A DNA stretch of 64,000 nucleotides from Symsagittifera roscoffensis (taxonomy: Eukaryota > Xenacoelomorpha > Acoela > Convolutidae): assembly GCF_963678635.1 (NCBI RefSeq), contig NC_087063.1, positions 71,385,617 through 71,449,616 of the forward strand. The letters are read 5' to 3'. Positions 20,701 to 32,700 of the stretch are shown piece by piece. The translations under genes and the position numbers were made by a program. Each line of letters begins with the position of its first letter. Position 1 is the stretch's first letter. The notes under the pieces were generated by a model that saw only the letters and a program-made list of their open reading frames with translations, ran no database searches and was not told where the DNA came from.

Positions 20701-23700
20701 TTTTTCGAAAATTATGAAGTAATTGGTAGGGCGACAATTCGTAACAGGCGACAATGCATTGGTATTTACTGAACGCTTGCGCCACTGCGTTTACATTCGT
20801 CACGAGAGGAATAGTGGACGTAAATCATTGTTTGACGCTTGAACTACTGTTACGAATTGTAACAGTAGTGTATCAGTTTCACCTCTGTGTAATCAACTTG
20901 ACTATCGAATTGCCGATTTGCCCGAAGGAATTAATACGAATCAAATGGCACCTTTTAATTGCGTTGATAATGCAGATGATGTCTCTTATAGCAGCATTTC
21001 TGTGATTCAATTGGGTGAAAACAAAAGCTTTGGATTCGGCGCACTGCGATTTTTTTGAAATCTAAGATAATATTGTCACGAACTTGTTGAAACGTCTTAA
21101 CTACTTTTGTTGATTGATAAATAGGAGAGTAGCTCTTAAATTTTGTCGAATGACTCTTCTATTTTTTCTGCTGCTCTAATTCTAAATAAAATTAGGATCA
21201 AATCTAGTTATGGTTGGTTTCATACACCGTTTTAGAAACAAGATCAGAAATTTTTGGGCATGAAGTTTTTTTTTGCATTCAGATAATTGCTTGTCAGAGA
21301 ATTCATTATCAAAGGCATTCTTTTTTTCGTGTTAAGTATGACAATGTTTTCCAGAGAATTTGTCTGGTTGGCAAGGGTATCTTAGAGCGGTATACAAACA
21401 ATTTACGTTTCTTTTTTTTGGATATATTCTGAAGCAGAAATTCGAAATCGCGACCAGATGGGTTGGGATAACTGTTTTTTTTATTCGTTTATGCGCTTTC
21501 GTTGCGATATTTTGATGGTATTTTCACGTTTTGGACGCGTACGTTTCAAGGTAGTGAGTGGTTAGTGGTAAAAATACTGTGAAAATTTAGCTGAGAGCTT
21601 CAACGTTCTTTATGACGGCTCGTCATCTGTTTTTTTTTACGGTTATGTCATGGTTGTGCAATGATCGTTGCTCACCCAGTTAACTTTTTTTTCGGTGAAA
21701 GCTATGACACGAAATTTACGGCTATATATTTGGAGCAGTTCCAAGTCGTCCAATTCTTGAGTCTAGCTTTTTGTAGAAACGTGGTGTGGTTTTTGGTGTT
21801 AAATTTGACATTAAATATATATAAGTAGTGTTTTCGAAATGATTCGTTTTTTTTATACAAATTGTAGATTCTTGAAAACTCTGAATTCATTTGGGTGGCC
21901 GTTGGGCGATTATTGCAAAGGCATTGTCCTTACTTGAACAAAAACTATTTTTATCATTGATTATTTTTCAGCACGATTTTTGCGAAAGAGTCGATAGCTG
22001 AAGTCTTAATCGAGGATTCTTTTAGCACGCACTCTATTAAACCCTTTTTCTATTTACCGCATTAAAATGGGTAAAGTATTTTATGGGTAATATGAGTTGT
22101 GGGGTAAAGATGTTGGAGTAAAAAAGCGACACCATTTCTGATTTAACACTAACTTATTTCATTTCAGATGTCTTCTCTTCATGGTGTTGTTCCATCGATC
22201 GCATCCTTAGCAGACGGAGGCCAATTTGCAGGAGAACTGGCACTATTGAATGATGTCACTTCAACTTACCAAGCAAACACTCCCACTACTGCAACCAATG
22301 GTCAACGGACGAATAGTAACTTTGACTGTATGGAGTCCCGTGGAAACCGCAGGGTGCAGCAAAGTGGCAGTGTGTTTGTCCTGGAGCCACTCTCAACTGA
22401 ACAAGGTCGCATCATGTTTAAACAATATTTTTGGTCACCTCTTTTCTTTTGATTTATTGACGAAGTGAGAGTTGACTGTAATCTAACTGTGGTTTATTTG
22501 TTCAAGTGGTTTACCACGTAAAATGTGTTCACGAGGCCACATAGGCTTTAGGTCGCTAGGCTGGCTACCTTGTAATGATTTACATAAAGGAGAAACTAAA
22601 CTTTAGTTTATTGTCAGGTGTTGAAAGAGCAACAGAAAAGTTTATCCGTTCCGCAGACGAGATCGAGCCGCAACTAGTTCTGAGGTTTGACTTCTCAAGT
22701 GACAATAGAAGCGAATTGTCATCTAGTCAGACGGGGGGACAGGGGTCTAGCAATGACAGTGTGGGTAGCAGCAATGAGAGTGGAGGGGGTGGAGCAAAGA
22801 AGAAGAAACGACATCACAGAGACAGAATGGAGCGTCGATCAGTGGAAGAACAGTCCAAGGTATAGCATTCTTCCTACGAATTAGGCTTCAGAAATTCAAC
22901 AAAAAAGACCCAAAATGAAGGAGGCTGTTTGGAAAAATTGTGAAGCTTTCATATTAAGAATAACTATCGATGCTTTGTCGAACACGTTTATTGCAGTGTT
23001 AAGTTTTCAGGTTTCCAGTTATGCCATGAAAGATGGACATGGTAGTGGTCAGAACAAGGGGTCGGAAATGAGAAGCGGCAATCTAGAACGACGAGGTATT
23101 ACTTGTCTAAATTTTTCTACAATCGAACTCATCCAGAATGAAATACCATCATTGAGCTGATGGAATTTTCCCTCCAGCTCGTTGTGTATCATCTGACAAT
23201 CGTTTTGTTTGTTCAGTATTTATGAACTAAAAAGTTTCACTTATTTGGGTTGTTTTTTTTCCTGGAAATGTTTTCGGATTGTTTCGCTCTCATTGTTCCG
23301 ACCAGGAAGTGGCAAGGAGCTTTATATCCGGATGAGTTGCTTTGTTTTTTTTTTAATTTTTAACGCAAAATTACATCCACTGATGAATCATCTTAAATCC
23401 TTTGATTCGTTATTAGATCAATTTTTCGAAAAAATCTCAGTGTCTGCTTCGAAGAAAAGTTTGTTTCAATAAAAAATATATTGTTTTGTTTTTCTTGATT
23501 TCATTGACTTTTTTGACGGTATTTCCAGAGCTTTAAGGCCATTTTTTTCAGTTTGATTGCGTTCATTACTCCTTTCCAACTGTCAATTGGCTATGTTTAT
23601 AGATTTCGACAAGACTGAAAACTTGGAAATCAGTTCAGTTACGTCTGAGAAGTCTACCAAGAAGCTCCTCAGATTCGACGTCCCCGCCGCATCCTCGGGC

Positions 23701-26700
23701 ACCAACACCACAAACACAGGATCCTCCTCGCTTCAGCCCAGTGGAGGGTCGTGCAACATGACAGTGAACTCAGTGGCAGCGGCTGTGGTCGTAAATGGGA
23801 GTGAGGCTTTGTTGGACTTCACCTCCGAAGGCGCATCAGTGCGTTCGGCATGTTCGCTGGATTTCGACCAGGACACAGATGCACTGAGTGATTTGCTGCT
23901 CAATGAACAGGTCCGTCAAGTGTTCATTTCAAAAAGACACAAACTACACATGCACTGCCAATGCGAATGAGTTTAGTTCAACTTATGTGCAGTGTTGCGT
24001 TTTGGAATAAGGAACCGGCTATGTTGTTTTCCAAAAATAATACTTAAATGAACTCGTTTTAACTTCTACTTAGTCCTAACGTATGTTTTGATGTTTATCT
24101 ACTGCTGATTTGAAATTAAATATTGTGTATGTAGCAGATTCCAAGTTTACAAAAAAGACGCCGAAGGAATGTAAGTGGCGAGCTCTGCGTTTCTGTTGTT
24201 CTTAGCTTAAAGTTCTAATCTACAATGTGATTTATTATTTGACCACCATAATTGTTCTTGTGTTGTCACTTTTACCAGGGTGCGACCAGGTCTGAAGGGG
24301 GCAGGTCCACTCCCAGGTCTATGGTCACATCTGATGACGGACTCCTGGATTCGGCCGGCACTGCATCTGTGCATGCGTCTGCTGCTTCCGGTGGAAATAA
24401 CAATGCTACTCTCAGACCGCCGGGCACTGGCTCCTCCAGTCAGCGCATGCCGCCACACAGGGAGAACATCACAGATAAATTCGGAAAGTTCGAGGCAAGT
24501 CAAACATACTGTCAACTGTTCATCGACTTTCTTCCCGTGTTCAAGTATCCAATGAATTGTTTCTTTGTGAGCGTATGAACCAACTGCTCTTTTGCTAGTT
24601 TGAATTCTGAGTTTTAATGACTCTCTGCCTGTTTCGGGTTTAGATTGAGAAGGGTTCGATGAAAAGGTCTGATCACGGGGACATCCGTAACATGCGTGGG
24701 CAGAATGGCGCCTCTCAGTCCAACGGAGCCTCAGCCCTTCCCGGGGGAGTGTCAACTATGGGAGGAGTGGCAGACAGAGGTGGACCGGGAGGGGATTTGC
24801 AGAGTGACACGTGGAGTGTAGACGCATATGCGAGTGAAGAGGGATCGGAGCCCCCACCGGAAACTACTTCTGTCGAGAGGCTATCGGTATGTACTACTAA
24901 CAGTTATTCAAACATGAGTGGTATCACTCCTAGTTATTCAATGGTGTAACTTCCTAGTTCCAGACCGGTACCATTTTGGATATGTACTGCATTCGATTGT
25001 TTTGGTTTTTGATTTTGTTGAGTGCAGCTTGCTCAAATACCATTCACATCGCAGTTCAAGATAGTCTTAGTCATAGGCTGTTCAGGCTAGTTGATCAAAT
25101 TTGATTTCAGGAAATCATGGAAGACTGCGAATTGAGTGGGAGTTTGAGAGCTACGTCGCTGGACATGGCAGTGTCCCGATCCTCCGCTCTTAGTCTGGCC
25201 AGTGTGAATGACGACACTGCTTCAAACAAGGATGCGGGAGGCTCCTCTACTGGTGCACTCTTGAGGTCATCGGTGGATCCGGGTGGCACGGTGGATCTGA
25301 ACCGGAGTCTGGACGATGAGAGAGGCGACAATGAAGAGGCACTGGGTGCTATAGGAGGTTATTCTTAAGCGTCCCTAAATAATTGAAACCATGTATTAAC
25401 TTGAGGTAACTTTAAAACCTTAGATGAGACGATTGTTACATTGTTCTGTCTCTTAATTTGAATTTTAACTTCGCCACAGAAAGCTCTCAAAGCAAGAGAC
25501 ATGTCTTTTGTTCAGGACATTTATTTTAAAGCGAATAATTGTTCAGAACTTGATTTAAATTGAGTATTTTGGAATTTTGAGTGGAATTTTAGGCCTAGAC
25601 ACCAGTCTACTTCATGTTCTGGACGACAATAACAGTGATACGTGGAGCGTGGATGTCGCAGCAAGTGAGTTCGAGCTCAACGAGGAACAACGTCTGGACG
25701 ATTTCCTTGAAGATCAACTGCTGCTGGTAGAAGATCAGACGCCAAAAGGGAACCACAGTAGACGTGGCTCTCGTAGGAGCAAGAAACCCCATCACCACTC
25801 CACTGGTCCCAATGCGTTCCTCTCCTCCAATTCCGCATCCAATTACGAGGACTTTATCGGGTCTACCCTTGGAATGGAAGATGCAATCGATGATATCGGG
25901 CTCATTGGTAAGAAAACCATTAGTGTTTCGTCCGCGTCTGGGCGTAGCTTTCCAATTAGTAGTACAAATAATTGGGGAAAAAACTTGGGCTACTTTTGTA
26001 AGCTACCCCCTGTTTTCTTTCTTCCATAAAAAACTATTCTTCAATTAAACTATCGTTTTGATTACAAGCTGGAAAATCTATTACGCTTCTATTTTTGATT
26101 ATTAAGAGTAATTAACGTAACGACGACTCTTATATAGGTCTTGGTGATTTTTTTTTTAGGAAAAAGTCTTAAAATGCTCTAATAACTACAGATGTGCATT
26201 CATACATATTAATGCATTTATTTATAAATGCACTTAAGTATATATACACTTTTTGAGTCCAATTGAAATTTATCTGCTGAAAGTTACGTAAATAGCACTC
26301 TCCAAAAAAGAACGTGGAAATGGCGCAAAAAACATGAACCGTTTCTAGTTTCGAAACTGGAGTTTAACTTTTAGATTTCCAGCGGAACGAAAACTTTACC
26401 CTCCCTATTGATCCAATTTTCTCAAGTTGGATTAATTTTATCGAAAAAGCGCAAATCATAAATACTCTAGAAATTCAAAGAGCTTAAAAAGCATCTATTT
26501 TTTTCTTTGATATTCGAAAGCTGAGATTTTTTCAACAAAGTCAGCGTTTTTTTGTTTACTTGCGTTCATTACTCTTTTCCAACTGTCAGTTGGCTCTGTT
26601 GATTAGTTTGAGTCAAGTAGGCAACAGCTATTTCAATATATAAATCATCTCATCATAACTGCGTGTTATTGCTTATGATTCACGTATGATTAGAAACGAA

Positions 26701-29700
26701 CATGGCTATTAAGAATAATTAGGTGCTTTTAGATCCGAATATTGAACTGACCATTCCCCAGACACAACAGAACTCGAATTTGCAGAACGACAGACTGACT
26801 CTGTTGATGAACGCTGAGCACGATATCCCTCATTCGGTGAGTTGGCTAAGTTCCGTTGTAAAGCATTTTTCTACACTTTAAGAAGTGCCCCAATCCTGCG
26901 TTTTTTTTTCTTCGTGTTTTAGCTGTTATGTGTGTGTGTGTTTTAAGATGCAGGCGGAAAGTTCTCTGGATGTGAATTTGAGCAGTCGGCACAGCAACGC
27001 TGGCTCCTCCGCATTGGACTCTGGCATCTCTGGATCTATGATGAGCACACTAACGGTGTCCTCCATGTCCTCATGTATGGACACTCTTGGATCCCAACAG
27101 ACTCCGTCTAGTGGTCTGGGGGGTTCACATGGACACTATCGTGGCGCCTCCGCGGGAGGAGGGGCCAGGCCAAAGACTTCTAACAGTCACCATTTCCAAC
27201 AGCAGTTCAGCCATACTGGTTCGCCTCCAGTATTATATTTCTCCGTTTCTTATTTTTTTTCTCTTCAAAATTGATCAAGTTTGTTAGAGCATTATAGAAC
27301 ATTTACTGATGCCATATCGGCGAAGTTTGTTCCGTCTCAATGATTTTTAATTTGCATTTAAAGCTTGAGCCCAAGACAATTCTGCAGGAAATTATAAAAA
27401 TTTGGCATTTCAATTGAGAAAACTATTCGTGATTTTTTTAACATGCTCAAATTGGAATTTTTTGCTTTGACTTTTGATTTTTTCTAAGTGTAATTGAACG
27501 CCATGAAAAAGCTAATCTGGATCAAGATCATTTTCTTTCGTATTTTTTCCGGAAAATTCTTCAAATGCTTTTCTCACTCAAATTTGATTTTTTTCGTTTG
27601 GCTTTTGATTTCTTTCTAAGCTCAATTCAAGTTCATTTGCTTTTAAAAAGTTAAGTTAAGCTGTGTCATAAAGAAACTGAACACAGTCGAAGAAACGTGA
27701 ATGACTTTCAGTTTCGATAGTGGATTTAAGATTTCACAGCAGAATGAAAATAAATTGTCTTTGTGGAAATTGGTCAATTCTGCACAGCACGCAGTTACAC
27801 TGGTTCAATTTTTCATTTTTTGTGCTACTGGTCCAAGGTTCAAATAACCAAGCTAGCGAGCGTAGTGTTTTGTGTGTCATTCCACTCTTTGCCACATAAA
27901 ACGATCATTTTAGTGGGATGTTTATTCAAATAATAGTTGCGAAAATAGTCTGATACCCAATATAAAACTTCGACGCTCTGCGCTCAAAACTGAAAGTATA
28001 GTTAAACTGTTTTATTTTACAAACTTTTGGATATTTGACAAAAAGCGCGTTTTAATTCACTTATTACACCGAAGACTTTAGTCAAGGTGTTATGGTATCG
28101 TGTAACGGGTTTTTTTTTTTAATGTTGTCTGTTGTCAAGTGTCGACAAATAACGTCCACAGTTATCAATTATCATGTGGGCTGGACTATATCGCGCTATG
28201 TCACGTGATTGCGTATGTTTGTTTCTTTATTTGTTCATCTTTATTTATTTAATTATCTGTTCTTCTATTTATTTAATTATGTTTAGTTTGCTTATATTTA
28301 TTTATAATTTATGTATGTACATATTTGTTTATTTTTATCACGTGTTTTGTTTATTTATTTAATTATTCTTTCTTTCATTTAGTTTTGCTTTTATTATTTC
28401 TGCGTGTGTATTTATTTATTTTCATTTATTTATATTATGGGTCTGTTTGTTTGGTTATTTGTTCATATATTTTTTTTCATGTCTATTTAATTATTTGTAC
28501 ATTTCACTTTTGCTTTTATTTATTTATTTATTTATTTATGTATTTATTTATTTATTTATGTATCGATTTGTTTTTTTATTGCTTATTTATTTATCAGGTG
28601 TGTTTTGTTTATTTGTTGATATTTATTTCTATATTTATTTAATTATTCTTTCTTTCATTTAGTTTTGCTTTTATTATTTATGTATGTGTATTTATTTCAT
28701 TTATTTATTTTCATTTATTCATATTATGGGTCTGTTTGTTTGGTTATTTGTTCATATATATTTTTTCATGTCTATTTAATTATTTGTACATTTCACTTTT
28801 GCTTTTATTTATTTATATATTTATTTATTTATGTATTCATTTATGTATTTATTTATTTATTTATGTATTGATTTATTTTTTATTGCTTATTTATTTATCA
28901 GGTGTGTTTTGTTTATTTGTTGATATTTATTTCTATATTTATTTAATTATTCTTTCTTTCATTTAGTTTTGCTTTTATTATTTATGTATGTGTATTTATT
29001 TAATTCATTTACTTTCATTTATTTATATTATGGGTCTGTTTGTTTGGTTATTTGTTCATGAGATATATATTTTTTCATGTTAATTTAATTATTTGTACAT
29101 TTCAGTTTTGCGTTTATTTATTTATTTATTTATTTATTTATGTATGTATATATTTAGTTATGTATTGATTTATTTTTTTGTATATACGATTTTTAAGGCC
29201 CTTTGTCAATATAGTAAAATTTTGGTGTATACATGTGTTAGTACGATTTTTAGTTCTAGAAGTGTTATTTTATGATCTTCGTTGATATATCAAAAATTTA
29301 ACCTATACATGTGTTAGTACGATTTTTAGTTCTACAACTGTTATTTCAGGCTCTTTCTCGATATAGCAAAATTTTGGTGTATACATGTATTAGTACGATT
29401 TTTTGTTGTAGAACTGTTAATCTTCAATTATTAGTTGTTCAAGTTGTTTGGTTTTTGCTTCAGTTTCTATGCCTTCGGTGTATTGCGCGTAGCGCCTATG
29501 TTTCATGATAAGCAATGTGTAAGTCCGACTTTTCAGATGATTTTTTCTTGATCAAGGCAAGCTAGTAGTTCCCTGTATTTAGTTTGAAATAACTTTTTTC
29601 AGTACTTGTTGTTCCGACCTTTGAAAATGGGGAGTAACTTTGTATTCAGGTGTGTTTACACTAGCAAAAATTAGTGAGCGTTAGTGCTATGCTACGGCTT

Positions 29701-32700
29701 TTATATATTTTTTCTAACCTAAGGTGCAAATATTGGTGCAATTTTTGGGGCATCTTACGGCTTTTTGACAGCATGTGCTTTGACATTCGAATAGTTATAA
29801 GTTAACACAGTTGATGCATTTTAAATTCGTCAAATGAACCAAAAAAAGCTATTTGTTTCAAGCAACAACAATCATAAAAACTTGATTTCAGAAGTTTTCT
29901 AATTCAATATATCTCGCAGTTTTTGAAATGCAGAAAATATACATAAGTTAGCTTTATGATTTCCTATTTATTGCTTGCAAAATTCCTTCGGTTATTATAT
30001 TCTAAACTATTGTGTTACCTGCAAAATTGTGTCTATTTGTATTTGGTGCCACTTTTGCTGCCGCTCGAGACTCCAATTCTCGAGGTCGCAGGTTCAAACC
30101 TTTACATACCAATGTTTTACTAATTCTCGAGTGTTAAATTTTTAAAATGGTTTTTCACGCAAAATTAGGAGCCACAGATAATCACCGGAATGGGTCGACT
30201 GCTATAACGTACTAAAAACCTTTGAATTTTATTAGAATTACTAAAAATCCAAAAGTTGTCGCGGTGTCGAGAAAAACTGGCTCAAAATTTTTCAGACCGG
30301 TTCAATTATGAAAATAACAGCAAACAATTCGATAATGATTGCAGAAAATCTCTGAACAGAATCAACCATTAAGATGGACTACAAATCTTATACGTATTTA
30401 ATATTAACAGCAATGTTTTTAGAGCAAACACGAAAGTTAGCCGCCAAAAACTTCAATTTTTGTTAGTTTTGCGTTTATATGAACTTCCATAGTGTTAACA
30501 TAATCACGTAATTATTACTGAACTATTACATAACTATTATCTAATAATAGTTATAATAGGGCAATCGAACCCTATTTTGTAGCCTTTTCTCAACTATATG
30601 AACATGTATGTGACCTTGGGGGCTCGAACCTGTGCCGATCCGACCGACCTAGATTTAGAGCTTCAGCATAGACCGCTCAAAGTTTTCGTCAATTTTTTTT
30701 CGAAATATAAAATTCGAAATCGCCAAAGTTTGCATGAAAGTTCTGAGAGACTTTCTTTTACCCAATACGAAATATCCCCTCCCTGATCTCAAAATTAAAA
30801 ATAATTTTCAAGTGCAAAGTTTTTTGTGAAGTTTTGGAAAATTGACAAAATGCACGTATTAATTTACTTATCTAAGATGCGCAACTCGTAGACTTAATTT
30901 TTTCAAATACTTCAGACCAAAGCAAATTAATTCCACGCAAAATCAGGTACCACAAATAATCATCCGGTTGTCGAGTGATATCTCATGTTAAAACTCCTCC
31001 AGTCGTGATTGGAACGACATGAAAAACTTCAAAAAGCTGTCCTTGTGTCAAGAAGCTTGGATAGTTTGAGCTTTAGTCTGGTTTCGATCTGTTAAAGCGA
31101 TCGAGTAACTTAAAATTGGTCATTTAGGCCCAGAAATTATGATATCACTAAAAGGAAACCAATTTTTGACGCGTTCTCTATCGCTTCTTTGGCAATGAAC
31201 GTTTTCTGAATCTTATGGTTTTTTGTTACTCATTTTTTGAAGACCTTTCTTGTCGATAATGGCTAATTCACTAATTTTCTACGCGTTTTTTCTGTTCGCT
31301 CATCACATCACACACCAAAAACGTCTCTAATTTGAAGGAAAAACTTGTTGGTAGATTTTTCATTATTGTGGTCGGAACATTCTGTGCTACTTGCACAGCA
31401 ACCGGCTATCTTTGTTACTTTTCGAAATTGACTCTTTCTCTTCATCAGGCATTTTTTTTTATTTTCTTTCGTTTTTCTTAAATTTTGCCGATACTGCTTG
31501 TTTTTTGGAAGTGCAGCTTCGCCTGTGTACTATATCTCAATTATCAAATTATTATTGTAAAGTTGTCCTAAGAAATTTTACTTATCAATAAAAAAAATTT
31601 TAAAGAGTTTTGCAACTGAAGTAAAATTAGTTTTCTGCATTTTACTTTATGCTTTTCTTAAAGTTTTTGATCGAAATTTTCTTTGCTTCTTGCGCAGCAA
31701 CGGGCTAGTAATTTTTATTGCCAATTTCATTAATTCGATATTTTTTCTTAAACTGAAACAGGAATTGAATCGATTTTGATTTTAAAAGAGTCAATTAATC
31801 AAAGATCAATTTAAAAGAAACTATTGTGAGTAGGTGCGACTGGCTCCTCTGGAGGACATAGTCAGAGAGTAACGGTGAAGAGTCCCCCAATGGACTGTTT
31901 GCCGAAAAAGAGACCCAAGAGGATCGAATCGGCCTCTTCTACCCACTCGTCACCTTTGGAACGCGGTCAGTCATGATATTTATGGGATACATATAAATTT
32001 ACGAAGGCTCATTTTGAATAGCTTGAGGTTTGTTTTGTTTTGCCAAAATTAGGTACTGTAGAAAATCGATCGGTGTTAGTTATGCTATTTAGTTGTGGGT
32101 GGTGTGCGTCGTATATTTGTGTAGAGATTTTGAACTGCAGTTCATCTGTCGCTAATGCTTTCGTTCACTGCTGAAAGTCAAGAAATTGTGAACACGGGTA
32201 CGTATGATCCGCCGTAATTTTTTAAAACGCATATACTTTAGACGAGTCTCTGCTGGACCGGCACCGCAACAACCACTGGTTCAACGAAGACACCGCCAGC
32301 AGCTGCGGGGCAGGGGGTCAAAGGTCTCGAAACGTCTCAACTGGAGGAGTATCGACGACAGACCTCATGCAGCAGACATCAAGTGTCTCAAATCAAGACA
32401 TCAACGCTGCCACAGACGATAATGTGTTTATGAGTCCAATGAAGAGACGCAATGACCTGAAGAAGATGTCGGAGGACCTCTCATCATTCACCAGTAGGCC
32501 TCCCCTGTCCTGGGGAGGGGACGAGGAGGCGGACACATCCAGTCTAAAGGGGGCGGGGCGTCTGAGTCAATCTGAAGTGTCCGACAGATACGACTTCCCT
32601 GACTCACACTCCTTACTTGAAGGTACCTCACCCAAATGTTACCCCTCAAAAACCTTCAACATCTTTTTACCCTTTGTTTCAGAGTGATATTTTGGTAGAG

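Larger units (their letters stand above)
27219..31833. other. GAPVD1 intron 13, the longest, with ATTT-rich arrays
   Basis: 4.6 kb. It includes family-A-like fragments (about 27440-27760), an ATTT-rich region with a 290-bp higher-order period (28210-29175), a 79-bp tandem repeat (29190-29425) and a 1.77-kb MITE-like unit (29609-31380) with tRNA-like insertions (30058-30125, 30607-30685). The F/I/Y/L-rich frames at 28174-28966 are repeat artefacts. Confidence 0.8.

Noticed and set aside
23209-23472. Possible extra GAPVD1 exon in intron 6
   Set aside because: No phase-compatible acceptor and donor; exons 6 and 7 already join in phase 1; sequence is repeat-like.
28174-28966. Long frames rich in Y/F/I/L that look like membrane proteins
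   Set aside because: They are translations of ATTT-type repeats; all frames of such arrays stay open for long stretches.
32204-32422. Arg-rich open frame
   Set aside because: Exon 15 of GAPVD1 is read in another frame here, with phase-matched splice sites and sequence that continues into the 32367 frame.
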